Positions 43,672 to 54,529 of a DNA stretch of 64,000 nt are shown one piece after another (within the stretch, counting starts at the first letter, position 1; every line of letters begins with the position of its first letter). Source of the DNA: Lyophyllum atratum (Eukaryota; Basidiomycota; Agaricomycetes; Agaricales; Lyophyllaceae); NCBI GenBank assembly GCA_014905825.1, contig JACGCN010000064.1, forward strand, positions 62,001-126,000, given 5' to 3'. A program made the translations under genes and the position numbers. The notes under the pieces are model-generated. The model searched no databases. It had not been told where the DNA came from and was given only the letters and a program-made list of their open reading frames with translations.

Positions 43672-45454
43672 ATGCCGAAGCCCGCAAAGGGCTCAAAGTT
43701 ATATGCAGTCAAGATCGGTCGAGAAACCGGCGTTTTCTTGTCATGGTGAGGAACCTCGAGTCCCCCAGTGAATTAAATTTGAGATTCCAATCAAGGGATG
43801 AGTGTGAGGCGCAGGTAAAAGGATATACTGGCGCCAAATACAAAAGCTTTAGCAATGCCGCAGATGCGGAGGCTTTCGTTTCCGGAAGTCTAACAACTGC
43901 ACCTCCTTCACCCGCCAAGGCCACATCCTCTACCTGCGATAGCTCAGATTACAAGGGAAAGAAACGCGCGATGCGAGAAAACGTGCAAGATGAGTCGCCG
44001 TGGGACGTCGTTTACTCCGATGGAGCTTGCAAGGGCAATGGCACAGTAGGTTCTTATGCAGGTGTTGGAGTTTGGTGGGGGGAGAATGATCCACGGTGAG
44101 TACGCCGTTACTTTAAGTAGCATAGTACCTGACTGGCTTTAGGAACATCGCCGAACGATGTCCTGGGGATCAAACCAACAACAGAGCGGAACTAATCGTA
44201 TGTGCTCTCACTTCGAATCATTCTTCAGTCAATTTAAACAATGACGTTTCAGGCCATCATGCGAGTGCTCGAAACCACTCCAAAAAGCAAGAGGCCCCTG
44301 CTCATCAAGACCGATTCCCAGTATTCGATTAAATGTGCCTAGCTTGTTTCTGAGAAGCGAGCCCACCTAACACGCTTTTAGGTTTCGATGAATGGCTTCC
44401 TGGGTGGATTCGTAATAACTTCAGAACAGCTGCCGGTCAACCTGTGAAAAATCCTGGTATCATCCGATATCTAGCCGCTCTGTTTGAAGCACGAAAATTG
44501 TTCGGTCAGGAGGTCCGTCTGCAATACGTAAAGGGCCATAGCGGGGACCGAGGCAATGACGGCGCCGATACTCAGGCTAATATTGGGGCACACAAGGATC
44601 CGGTCCCTGAGAGAGATTGGGCGAAGTTAGAACGGGAAGTCAAGGCGCGTGCAGAGGAGGAGCGCAGAACGAGCATAGATAAGCCGGCAATGGTGCCTCT
44701 GCAAGTGGCTACCGATGACCTCCCGAAGCCTACAGAAACACCCCGGAAAATGAGAAAAGTCAGCCACGAGTTGCCTTTCTCAAGGTTACCGCCCCCCATC
44801 TCTCCCACCAGAGCAGCACCCAAAACACCTCCATTGTCGAAGTCTATTCACACCGGACCATCGGCACTCACATTTTCAACCGAAGCGACTCCCTCCCCAC
44901 CACCACCACTATCACGAACAGCCGCCGTTGTATCCTCGTCGCCCTCGAATGGCACAAGAACCTCGCCAATTTCATCTGCAAGGTCAACGGCAATTGCACA
45001 GACTACCACTCTTCGGCATGAGGTTTTCCCATCCCCTACCAAACCAGCAGCCGTGTCAGCGACGGCTGCACAATCTTTGACACCGAGAAAGGCACGCAGT
45101 CCCCAGCCCCACCGCCTTGATTCTTCTTCCCGCCAGCATAGTTGCGCAGCCTCACCGTCCGCTTCGAGAAGTCCCGGCATAGTGAGGAAATTCACAGACC
45201 TACCTTCTGCTTCCGAACGAGCGTTGGCACTTGGTCTTGTACGGACTTTACACCCACCACTCCCGGACGCGACGAGACAGGCGCCGCCCCCGACTCCTGC
45301 GAAGTCGATGCATATGAGCGTCAATAAGGAGGATGTTGATATCAATGTGCGCTCTTGTTGCGTTGATGCTCTGGCTCCTTGTTTCTGACGACTATTTGAT
45401 TAGGATTATCTGGATTGTCTCGTGGACGATGGGGATCTCTCGGACGATCTTTAG
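43672..45454 (+). CDS. RNH1: ribonuclease H1 with a long disordered C-terminal extension
   Basis: Six exons with five short introns. The N-terminal hybrid-binding domain is present (KLYAVKIGRETGVFLSWDEC, then GYTGAKYKSF). The RNase H fold follows with all four acidic residues: VVYSDGACKGNG (D), NNRAELIAIM (E), LIKTDSQYSI (D) and YVKGHSGDRGNDGAD (His loop and D). Known role: removal of RNA from RNA-DNA hybrids in nucleus and possibly mitochondria. After about residue 270 there is a Ser/Pro/Thr-rich tail of some 270 residues, unusual for RNase H1. It ends in a separate last exon encoding DYLDCLVDDGDLSDDL. Without that intron the frame would end in a Cys-rich, unlikely peptide. Confidence 0.92.
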
Positions 45455-47053
45455 CTACGCAGATCATTCATTCTTGGACACTGAGTATGCTAATGTGAAT
45501 GATGAAGGATTTCTTGGTAGAAATATGTATGTGTGTCCTCCAACTTTTTGTGTTGAACTACTAGACTAACTATGGGCCTCCAGAGACGACATTGTAACAC
45601 TTCTTGTTGTACCAATAACCGACTTTGCTCAAAAGTATGGATCGTGTGCCATCGCTTCAGCATCTGACCGACGTCATGAAATCGCAATGATTGAGTGCTG
45701 AGGCTGTGCTCAGTTGTGCCAATAATCGTCCCTGACATTTGCCGCGGCATCTCCGAGGCGTGTTGCTTGGTAGCTCCAGTTAGTAAGTAACCTCATGCAT
45801 CCATACTTGGCGTTGATCTGAATAACAGGCTGTAACAGTTCCAAGACCGGGAATACCGAGCCAAAGGGTCTCAACTGCTCTGGATATATTGAGAGTTGGA
45901 CGAATTCGACTGCGAGAAATATATTTAGGAGCGTTATGTGTCAGGGCGCGCATCTGGTCATGTCTATGAAGCCAAGAGGTCTACAACAACCATCCAGAAG
46001 CAAGTCATGATGGAGGAGAAGGGATGCTTTCGCCGACGAGTAACCCCAATCAAAATGCGTAGCCGTGGACTGAGGCAGTGTCACGGTTGGGTAGACCATT
46101 ATCATTTGTCGTGTTTCTCAATTTTGCGTGCCTTATTCCCCGCAAGGAAGACGTTCTAACTTTCTCATCACCCATGATCCACTCAGAGGCGCCTTTGGAA
46201 CTCGATGGCCCCGTATCAGCCTATATCGTTGAACTTCGAGGACTCTGTGAAGCCCCGCGGTAGTGAGGTCAACATTGTTGATCTCGCATTCCTTCGTCTT
46301 GGCAGGCAATTTGATGTGCACGGAATTTGAGATAGATGTTGATCTTTGTTGATGGTACCATCAGATCTTCACTACCTCGCAACACGACCCTCCTTTTCCA
46401 GGTATGAAACAACTCCACAGGTCATCTTCCGACTTTATCATTCCATCATGATGAACGCCCGCGGCAGCTCCAACTCGAACGCATACTCTTGCGTTCCTCA
46501 CATCGGCATGGCACCTGAGGCCAAGTCGGCATGTCTGCCAACACTGATGCACGTTCCAACGCCTACATAGCCTGTCGATACCCAGAATTGAAGGTTACGT
46601 GTAAGTCGCCCTTCAAGCCTTGTTCTACAGCACAACGAATAAGCTCCCTACAGGGCCCACATGCACTGACTTCCACCGCGCCTCAGTTTCGAAACAGACC
46701 AGGGAGGACCAGAGGCGTATCAATTAAGCTCAAGAAATCCGGGGACCGAATGATGAATGATCGCTTCAACCTTCTGGCACATTTCATGCCGGACCCGGGG
46801 CGAATGTGCCGCATGGTTGTCTGGATTTTCAGATCACCCGCGACCTGGAATGTTTGCTGCCATGTTTCGAAGGGATCGCTCCATCTGATTGCTACGGAAA
46901 CAGATCATCGCCTCAAACTTTTCGTATAAGAGATGATCACTCCTCGATGCGGATTCCCCAATACTCAGCAGGTTCTGAGCATCCCTCCCACACAAATCTA
47001 CCCCAAACTCAGCTGGTCTGACCACTTCAAACTTAAATCTTATCATCCTCATA
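45455..47053. other. 1.6-kb intergenic region, no gene supported
   Basis: Open frames up to 132 codons (46531-46929, plus strand) exist but lack motifs. The right end is CT-rich just before the secreted repeat gene, as in highly expressed fungal genes. Confidence 0.5.
46925..46930 (+). promoter_or_regulatory. TATA-like element of the secreted repeat gene
   Basis: TATAAG lies about 125 bases before the ATG at 47054, followed by a CT/CA-rich stretch (46980-47050) typical of fungal transcription start regions. Position only; untested. Confidence 0.35.
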
Positions 47054-48808
47054 ATGAAATACTCTCAAGCTATCCTCGTCGCTTGCATCGGTGGTGCCGC
47101 CCTCGTCTCGGCCGCTCCCGCTGGTGAGAAGCACCACGCTGCTCCCGCTCCCGCTCCCAAGCGCAAGTCCGAGCGAGTTGGCGCCGGCCTCGGCAAGATC
47201 ATCACTCACGCAGGTACATTCGCTCAGTCAGCTACTGGTACCGGTCCCCAACTTCAGCGACGCACTGGCAAGGGAAAGGGAGGGTTGAACGGAGGCCCGG
47301 CCATGAAAGCGAAGGCCCAGGCAGCGGCCGCTTCGATCAAACGGGTAGGCGGCCATGCAGTTCAGAAAGCTGGAGGCGGCGCGGCCGTGGCTGGTCACCT
47401 GGGAGCCGTCGCCAACCTTGCCAGCACCATGGGATCTGGGGGCGTTCAGCGTCGTGCCGCCTCTGCTCCTGCTACCGATGCGTCTGCAGCCGATCATTCC
47501 ACTTCAGCCTCTTCTACCACACCTGATCCAGCAGCGGCAGCGGCGCACCCACATAAGCATGGAAAGGGGAAGAAGCATCTCACACCGGAGGAGAAGAAGG
47601 CGAAGGCAGAGAAGTGGAAGCACATGTCTCCCGCAGAGAAACAGGCGTTGAAGGAGAAGAAGAAGCACAGGAAGGCCGCAAAGAAGCATGGTGACTCGAC
47701 GCACTCCTCTGCCGGCACATCCACTCCTCCTACCACATCTACCACCGATCCCGTCGCTGCTCGAGACTTCGAGGACGATCTGTTCGCACGCGCCGTCGAG
47801 GATGAGCTCGAGGCGCGTGGCTTCTTCAGCAATCTCAAGGCCAACTACAACGCCCGCAAGGCAGAATCGCAGGCTATGGCTGGTGCGCCCGTAGCGCGTG
47901 ACTTCGTCGACGAAGACGCGCTTGCATTGCGCGACGTCGAAGACCTCATCTACTCCCGCGACTTTGAAGATGAGCTCGATGCTCGTGGCTTCTTCAGCAA
48001 CCTCAAGGCCAACTACAACTCCCGCAAGGCAGATTCGCAGGCCATGGCTGGTGCGCCCGTAGCGCGCGACTTTGCCGATGAAGATGCGCTCGCGTTGCGC
48101 GACCTCGAGGACCTCATCTACTCCCGCGACTTTGAAGATGACCTCGAGGCCCGTGGCAAGCTCCGCAATGCCTGGCACGCCCTTAAAGACACCGTCAAAG
48201 GCGCCCCAGCCGGTGCCGCCGACCCCAACGCTGTCCAGCGTCGTGACCTCGACGATGGGCTCGTCTTGCGCGATATCGAGGAGCTTTTCTACGCCCGCGA
48301 ATTCGACGACCTTGAGGTCCGCGGGAAGCTCCGCAACGCCTGGCACGCCCTTAAAGACACTGTTAAAGGCACCCCAGCCGGCGCCGCCGACCCCAACGCT
48401 GTCCAGCGTCGTGACCTCGACCACGAGCTCGCCATGCGCGACGTTGAGGAGCTTTTCCACGCGCGCGACTTCGAAGACGACCTTGAGGCCCGTGGCATGC
48501 TGAGCAACGCCTGGGGCGCCCTCAAAGACACTTTCAAGGGCAAGAGCGGGTACACCGACCCCAACATGATCCAGCGACGAGACTTTGACGAGGAGCTCGC
48601 CCTGCGTGACATTGAGGAGCTCTTCTACGCCCGTGAATTCGACGATCTTGAGGTCCGCGGCAAGCTGCGCAACGCTTGGCACGCCCTCAAAGACACTGTC
48701 AAAGGCACCCCGGCAGGTGCTGCCGACCCCAACGCTGTCCAGCGCCGTGCCTTCTTTGACATTGAGGACCTCGATGCTCGCGACTTTGAACTTAACGAGC
48801 TTGACTGA
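47054..48808 (+). CDS. secreted precursor with six 56-residue repeats and Kex2-like sites
   Basis: Single exon, 584 residues. Residues 1-20 form a signal peptide (MKYSQAILVACIGGAALVSA). Residues 21-235 are Ala/Lys-rich with dibasic sites at 36-37 (KR), 69-70 (RR), 96-97 (KR), 133-134 (RR), and a Lys-rich helix around 170-212. Residues 255-584 are six tandem repeats, each starting R-G. In each, a cationic amphipathic segment (GFFSNLKANYNARK or GKLRNAWHALKDTVKG) is followed by an acidic segment (ALALRDVEDLIYSRDFEDEL-like). RR pairs at 396, 452, 508 and 564 are exactly 56 residues apart. This resembles fungal Kex2-processed repeat proteins, but I do not recognise a named family. Strong C/G-ending codon bias suggests high expression. 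A possible intron follows the stop (48811-48865). Confidence 0.87.
   Translation: MKYSQAILVACIGGAALVSAAPAGEKHHAAPAPAPKRKSERVGAGLGKIITHAGTFAQSATGTGPQLQRRTGKGKGGLNGGPAMKAKAQAAAASIKRVGGHAVQKAGGGAAVAGHLGAVANLASTMGSGGVQRRAASAPATDASAADHSTSASSTTPDPAAAAAHPHKHGKGKKHLTPEEKKAKAEKWKHMSPAEKQALKEKKKHRKAAKKHGDSTHSSAGTSTPPTTSTTDPVAARDFEDDLFARAVEDELEARGFFSNLKANYNARKAESQAMAGAPVARDFVDEDALALRDVEDLIYSRDFEDELDARGFFSNLKANYNSRKADSQAMAGAPVARDFADEDALALRDLEDLIYSRDFEDDLEARGKLRNAWHALKDTVKGAPAGAADPNAVQRRDLDDGLVLRDIEELFYAREFDDLEVRGKLRNAWHALKDTVKGTPAGAADPNAVQRRDLDHELAMRDVEELFHARDFEDDLEARGMLSNAWGALKDTFKGKSGYTDPNMIQRRDFDEELALRDIEELFYAREFDDLEVRGKLRNAWHALKDTVKGTPAGAADPNAVQRRAFFDIEDLDARDFELNELD
47816..48808 (+). repeat. six in-frame tandem repeats (~168 bp each)
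   Basis: Units start at residues 255, 311, 367, 423, 480 and 535 (nucleotides 47816, 47984, 48152, 48320, 48491, 48656). Units 1-2 form one subtype (GFFSNLKANYN) and units 3, 4 and 6 another (GKLRNAWHALKDT); unit 5 is a diverged second-type copy (GMLSNAWGALKDT). Confidence 0.9.
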
Positions 48809-49378
48809 ACGTGAGTCCTGACCATCTTTCTTCCTGATCAACGATTGACGTGGCATTCATTCAGACCTCCTCCCCCCTTCCACCAGAGGCGACGAGGACT
48901 TTCACATAGCAGAGTAGTAGTGTGGATCTATCTTTGGGTAGTTAGATCCTCATTATGATGATAGGAAGAAATAAAAAATCGCATTTGTACAATATCGTCG
49001 TGATTGCAAGTCGTCCAACATTTTCTCAGCATTTCTTTTACTCTGTCATACGTTGTCACTTCTCCTCTCCGTCGTCGTTCTCAACGTTTTAGCTACCAAA
49101 GTCAACAACTCGAGTGGCATTTCTTTGACGAGAAATTCACGCCTTGGCCACTCCAGTCGATATATACATACATGATATAGCGCCTCGCACCTCGAAGGTT
49201 TTCTTCCTTGGGCCTCCTGCGCGGTTCTCCCAGTCATAACTGAGAGAAACAACTATCGTTCAGCGATCTAATATGGCATCTGCTTGTAGTTTCGACCTCT
49301 ATGCGAACTTAAATTGAACATCAGACCTCAGCATGTTATGGTTCTGTATGTTCCGTAAGAGTTCCAAGGTGTGAGCCA
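48809..49378. other. 3' flanks of convergent genes
   Basis: Between the repeat-precursor gene and the minus-strand F-box gene. GTGAGT at 48811 and TTCAG near 48865 could bound an intron in the 3' untranslated region. No gene seen. Confidence 0.45.
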
Positions 49379-50600
49379 TCATTGATAACATTTAATCTCG
49401 ACTCCCCTATCCTTCAATTTAGGGAAACAGCCACGTAGGACGTGCTCAAACGACTCCGTCCACCATCCGTCGGAAACTTGTAACTCCACCCGACGTAGCG
49501 CTCCGAACGCGGCTTGGGCCAGAATTTCATCCAAATCGACCAGAGCGTCCAGGATCCACTGGCGTGAGTCAACGGATTTGATGCAAATCTCTTCCAAAGG
49601 CTGTCTTTGTTCAAGGCTTGCGTATGTAGGACCTGTTAGAATATGGAGGAATGCACTTGGCACGACGAGGCGGTGCAGGCGCGGCAGCCGTCTGAGGAAG
49701 ATTGTGGACGCGATGGGTATAGCTACACAAAAATAAGTGAGTAGACTGCACAACGGAAAGATCTCTAAGCCCAGACATACAACGGAGGGATGAACTAGCG
49801 TCAATGATTTCAAATTCTTCGATCGACGGGAACGATACTTCCAAAAGAAGGCGAGTGGCCTCGCTGAGGCATGCCTTCGAAAGACGGAGACGGCGGAGGC
49901 CCTTCAGATTGTACGGGGACTTATCCTCGCCGAAAAGCGACTGCAAAAGACGGGTTGCTTGCTCGGTGAGTAACATGGAAACCGACAGAGACTGGAGGGG
50001 ATGCAGCTGCTTTCCATGATCGGAAGCAATAGTAATCCCGTCCAAGTTGTGGGTGCCATGGAACTTGGAGATCCGTATATCTCGCAGATTTGGGGGAAGA
50101 GCAAGAAGGCTGACCAGGGTCGAGAGATCGGATGTGATGAATTCGTGGAAGTCAACGGACACCAAGGTCGGCAGTCGAAGGGTGGCCATAAATGCCTTCT
50201 GGAGTGCGTCGGAAATACAATCCCAACGCACGTCTCGGAATGTAAGCTGGCGGATATGGCGTAGTGCCTGCATGATCTCCACGAGAAGGTTCGTTCGTTC
50301 GTCGGATAAACGCCAGACAAATCTGCGGGTTTCGAACGATTGCACATGTTCTACCATGGCGGGCTGAGTGGAGAGGAAGTTTAGAAAGGCCGTGAATCGG
50401 CCTGTGGTTTCCTTCTCAAAGCTTGATGTACCGCTCGTTGTCGCGTCCCGCATGTCGAGGACCACACCTTTACGGAGTAAAAGAATGCGGCTGCGATGAT
50501 TCCACACGCGGGAGACAGATGCGCAGGCCTTGAGGCCACCTATATCATCGCGGAGAGTGTCGATGATTGTCTCGATGAGCTCTTGTGGGAGAGATGTCAT
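49379..50600 (-). CDS. F-box protein
   Basis: Two exons joined around 49790-49720 (SSLR to SIPIASTIF), about 380 residues. The N-terminal F-box is clear: SLPQELIETIIDTLRDDIGG then LKACASVSRVWNHRSR, followed by LLRKGVVLDM. Downstream are irregular leucine-rich segments (LPTLVSVDFHEF, PNLRDIRISKFHG, LKGLRRLRLSKACLS, LPRLHRLVVPSAFLH). This is the standard agaricomycete F-box pattern and the best F-box of the three in the window. The substrate is unknown. The start is the ATG at 50600; an earlier in-frame codon is TTG. Confidence 0.87.
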
Positions 50601-51651
50601 CGTCAACGGTCACCCTCGAAGAATGGAAAACTGCAGAACGCTTAGGTGCTTGAATATTGCTCGCGATTTGAACGTTTGACTGTTTATCAGGCGCTGGTGG
50701 ATGGTAGTGTGAGAACAGCCGAGTGGGAGGCTACAGTTCAAAGAGATCTGATCGTTATCTCCCACTCGATCCAAGAGATTGTAGGATCGACAAATTCATT
50801 ATGATTTTGCTGCGTGCCAGCTACTATGTCTTCCCCGCCAGAAGTCTAGTAATTCTGCTCTGTGTAACCAGCCATAAGATGCTCACATTTTGACTCAGCA
50901 CCTGTGAATCGACATGACCGGTTTGCGATCCATGGGGTAACTTGTTAACTGGCCAGTACTCGGGTGCTGCTCACAGTCGTGGCCACCCGAACGGTTGACC
51001 AGCTGATTATTCGCCTTGTTGCAAAAGAATTTCGATATGGTCTTCCACATAGATACCTTCTTCTACGTATATAAGTCGCCTCAGTTCGTCAACCCGGTGC
51101 CTATCGCGACACACCAATCCTTGTAGTTCGATAAAGTAATCTTAGTCGAGAAGCGAAACTGTATACTGCGATCCCTCTCGTTATTTGACTGTGGGGTAAA
51201 GCACCTCCGTCTTCAAAAGTCAGATGCTCATGGTGACTCTGTTCGCTGTTTTCTGATCCGTTTTCTGATCAATTAACCTCAAGGCACGGCCTTCCCGTTT
51301 TCGGATGAAGGAGTTTCGTGAGCACGAGGCCAGGAAGAGCCAAGAGTTCCAAATACGGACAAAGTAACGTCCATATAGGGATGTGTCCTTGTACTCCAAC
51401 TCTGGCGATCCTGGTACTGTGTTTTTGCTCTACGTGTATATAATCTGCAGAGCTCGCGATGAGCAGGCAACACATCTATCATCCCTGAATAGATCCAGTC
51501 CTCGAGCTCCAAGCTTCAAGACCTATCTGACTTCGTTCAAGCTTCGTTCACACACTCCACCAAGCTTCCAACTCGTGACAACAATAGCGAAGAAATTGCG
51601 CCCACATCGAGGTCGTATATTGTTCTGCGCTTATTATCCAAAGCACCTGCC
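50601..51651. other. intergenic, no gene seen
   Basis: About 1 kb between a minus-strand F-box gene and the plus-strand 73-residue gene. Short open frames only. A 9-bp direct repeat CTTCGTTCA occurs twice, two bases apart, at about 51532-51551. Confidence 0.45.
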
Positions 51652-51658
51652 TATATAA
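51652..51658 (+). promoter_or_regulatory. TATA box of the 73-residue gene
   Basis: TATATAA, followed by a CT-rich leader (51665-51843) rich in TTC/CTT and ending in AACCATCGCC before the ATG. This is the best-looking core promoter in the window. Confidence 0.55.
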
Positions 51659-51843
51659 CCCGGTCATCCCTCCGCATCAAGCCCATTCCTATTCCTGTCC
51701 CCTCCACTAATTCAATTATCTTTTTCTTCCTCTTTCTCGTCGCATCTTCATTCAACCTTCAACGCTTTTCTTCTTCACCGGTTCTACGCCAGTCAATCTT
51801 AATCAACACCACACCGCTTATCACAAGCCACGAAACCATCGCC

Positions 51844-52065
51844 ATGTCTTCGTATCCCTACACCGTCCCTGCCTCGCCCACTTACGGCTTCTTCCCCACT
51901 GGCACTACATCACCCAACGCCTTCGCGTCATTGCATCAGTCGCCGCGCGACTCGCATGCCATGTACGCCGCATTTGGCGCCTCTTCATCCAACTCCCAGC
52001 AGCAACGCGGGAGTTCCCAATCCCAGAGCTCGAGCGGGCTCAAAAAATTCATGACACGGAAGTGA
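51844..52065 (+). CDS. 73-residue Ser/Gln-rich protein of unknown function
   Basis: Single short exon in a good start context, preceded by a TATA box and a pyrimidine-rich leader. The N-terminus is MSSYPYTVPASPTYGFFPTG, then TTSPNAFASLHQSPRD; the middle is Ser/Gln-rich; the end is basic (GLKKFMTRK). There is no signal peptide or membrane segment. Alternating aromatic and Pro/Ser residues suggest a disordered interaction peptide. C-ending codons are strongly preferred, supporting real translation. I do not recognise a family; it would be missed by length cut-offs. Confidence 0.62.
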   Translation: MSSYPYTVPASPTYGFFPTGTTSPNAFASLHQSPRDSHAMYAAFGASSSNSQQQRGSSQSQSSSGLKKFMTRK

Positions 52066-52597
52066 AAAACCACACTCTTCAGCACTGCCTAGCACTGCAC
52101 AGGACTACCCATTGCAGCCATTCCTGCACCATCCTACATGACATCACGACATATCATACGACGCTCGCTCGCTACCTCCGGCTCGGGAGGAATATTGGGA
52201 ATCCGAATCTCCGTACTGGAGATAATCAAGAAGAGGACAGAGGTGTAGAGGGACCAGAACACGACGATGACGACCTACGAACCTGTGTTGACCACATCCG
52301 CATTTGCATTCATCCACATAACCATCACTGCATACGCATCATTTACCTTACTATATTATAGATATTTGTATCTTTTATTACTGTTCACGACACGCACTGT
52401 ATCCTTTACTATCTATTCTGTTGCAGAATGTTTCCAGACTTTGAAATGATCGAACACAAATACGGCACGAGCGTGAGTAAAATTGGATATCCCCGATTGT
52501 TTTGCTTTCGGTGCCAAAATCTTCGAAATGGCCCCTTCAACGTTGGCCACCGACCACAACACCCTGCTCTCCGATCCCAACGACGTGCCCAGCAGCC
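52066..52597. other. intergenic, no gene seen
   Basis: Probably the 3' end of the 73-residue gene transcript and the promoter of the ING gene. AT-rich around 52330-52400. Confidence 0.45.
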
Positions 52598-54145
52598 ATG
52601 GCCCCATCCCGCGTGCCAGCCGTCGCCGCCCCCACTAACACCCACCTCACCACCGCATACTCCCTCTCCCTCCTCTCTGAGTACACACACAATCTCGACT
52701 CCTTGCCCCTCGAGCTTTCACGCAACTTTGCCGACCTTCGCGAGCTCGATGCCGTCCTTTCATCCTCCATGGCCTCTATAACAGCCAAGATCCACGCCCT
52801 CACACTCATGATCGAGCAGGGCACCTCACCGAAGGAAGAGCGTCTGTGGCTCCTCACGGAGATTGCGGAAGAGGCCACCCGGCTCAAGCTCGGTGGGGAA
52901 GACAAAATTCGCGTTGCGTGTCAGGCTGCCGACAACCTGAAACATAATATGACCCACCTCCGGGTACTGGCTGACAGCATACCTGGCTTCGAAGCATCGA
53001 CACTCAACAGGAAGACCACGTACCCCCACGTTGCCGCCCGGTCGTTTATGCCTTCTGTATCACTTGAGACGGGTAGGAGGAGAAGAGGTGGCTACGGATC
53101 GTTGTTGGTCAGTGCACCTGATCCCAGTCCTGCGAAGAAGAGGCAGAGAGTGCAGAAGGACGACGACCTTGACATCATGCGGTCACCACGGAAAGACAAG
53201 GCTCAAGACGCAAATCCCCGCTCTCGTGCCCGAGCCAGAAAGTGCGTCCATCTACCTAATTTCCATTACCAGACTCTGACCTATGACCACCAGAACCGAC
53301 CGTCCGGCCTCACCATCCGAATCACTTGTATCAGTAACATCCCATATCCTCCCACAAACCAACGGTGCCGGCGCATCACGCGGAATCGGCAACTCTGGCG
53401 GCTCGCGGGGCACCGGCTCCGCCTCCGGGTCGACGAACAAACGCCCCCGCCCCGCCGCACAACATAACAACCGCAGTGCCACACCCCACATCAACGACCA
53501 ATACCACCCCCACGAGCAGAACGGCATCAACCACCTCCACACGAACGGTCACGGCAGTGCCAGCTCCCGCCGCGACGCGTACAACGTCCCGCCGCCATCT
53601 GTCCACCCGTCGCTCCCACTCCCATATCAGAACGGCAGCGGGAGCCACCACGCTTCGCCTTACAATATTCATGTCATACCCCAGACCATCGTCGGCGCTG
53701 CAGGCTGGAATCCACCGCTGACGCAACAGCTGGAAGGTCCTGGCATGCCTGTGTCGCGGGGTTCTGCACTGCCTATCATTCCGGTCAATACTGTCATCGG
53801 GCCTGGCATGCCGTCAGACCCGGCAGATGGGGCCGATGGAGAGGGCGATGGTGACGACAGGACCTATTGTATTTGCAATAGTATCAGTTATGGAGAGATG
53901 ATTGCTTGCGACGATTCGAATTGCGAGAGAGAATGGGTACGTTTTCCGTGGAAGTTGCTGCGTTTATTTTGTTCTGAAATGATATTTTTCCTCTCTAGTT
54001 CCACTTGACGTGTATAAATCTCGCGGTGCCCCCGGAAGGTCGATGGTTTTGCGACGCTTGTCGGAATAAGCGGAACGCGAAACGGTCAGGACGAGGTGGG
54101 AAGCGACGAGCGGGTGGTGGAAGAGCTGGAGCAAGAGGTACATGA
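52598..54145 (+). CDS. ING-family PHD-finger protein (histone acetyltransferase/deacetylase subunit)
   Basis: Exons 52598-53241, 53294-53936 and 53999-54145, about 477 residues. The N-terminal ING helix pair is LLSEYTHNLDSLPLELSRNF, then LRELDAVLSSSMASITAKI, then AADNLKHNMTHLRVLAD. The middle is Ser/Asn/His-rich. The C-terminal PHD finger is YCICNSISYGEMIACDD, then CEREWFHLTC and WFCDACRNK, a Cys4-His-Cys3 pattern matching the H3K4me3-reading ING fingers, split by an intron after EW. The tail is basic (GRGGKRRAGGGR). Homologues (Yng1/Yng2/Pho23) sit in NuA3, NuA4 or Rpd3L; which of these cannot be told here. Confidence 0.9.
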
Positions 54146-54529
54146 TACTGATACGATAACACCTGATAGTATTTTTGGTTTGGAGCTCGATAAACGTTAT
54201 TCTGTACTTATGGCATGCATCGCAATCTTGAACTACACTGAATGATTTGCGCCTATCATCCCGAGGTCCAGGATTGGGAACGGGTGACGCAAAAATTGAT
54301 CTGCTCATATTTCGTGGAAGCAGCCTGACAGTGACAACACGATTGAATCTAAGCAGCGAATATGACAAAGTAGATATATATGTAGGGAAGAAACCATGCC
54401 AGCAGTATCGAAGATACTAACCATATGATGGCGAATAAGTCAGCAGTAATTTGACCTCCTGGAAATGAGTGCCTATGAACCTGAACCATCTTACAATAAA
54501 GCAAAATCGAAGTCTCCCAACATGCGTTT

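Noticed and set aside
46531..46929. 132-codon plus-strand frame upstream of the secreted repeat gene
   Set aside because: No motif, poor codon bias compared with neighbours, and it ends in the likely promoter region.
47504..48856. 450-codon open frame on the minus strand, antisense to the secreted repeat gene
   Set aside because: Mirror of the strong codon bias of the repeat gene; no signal peptide, motif or splice logic of its own, whereas the plus strand has a complete secreted protein.
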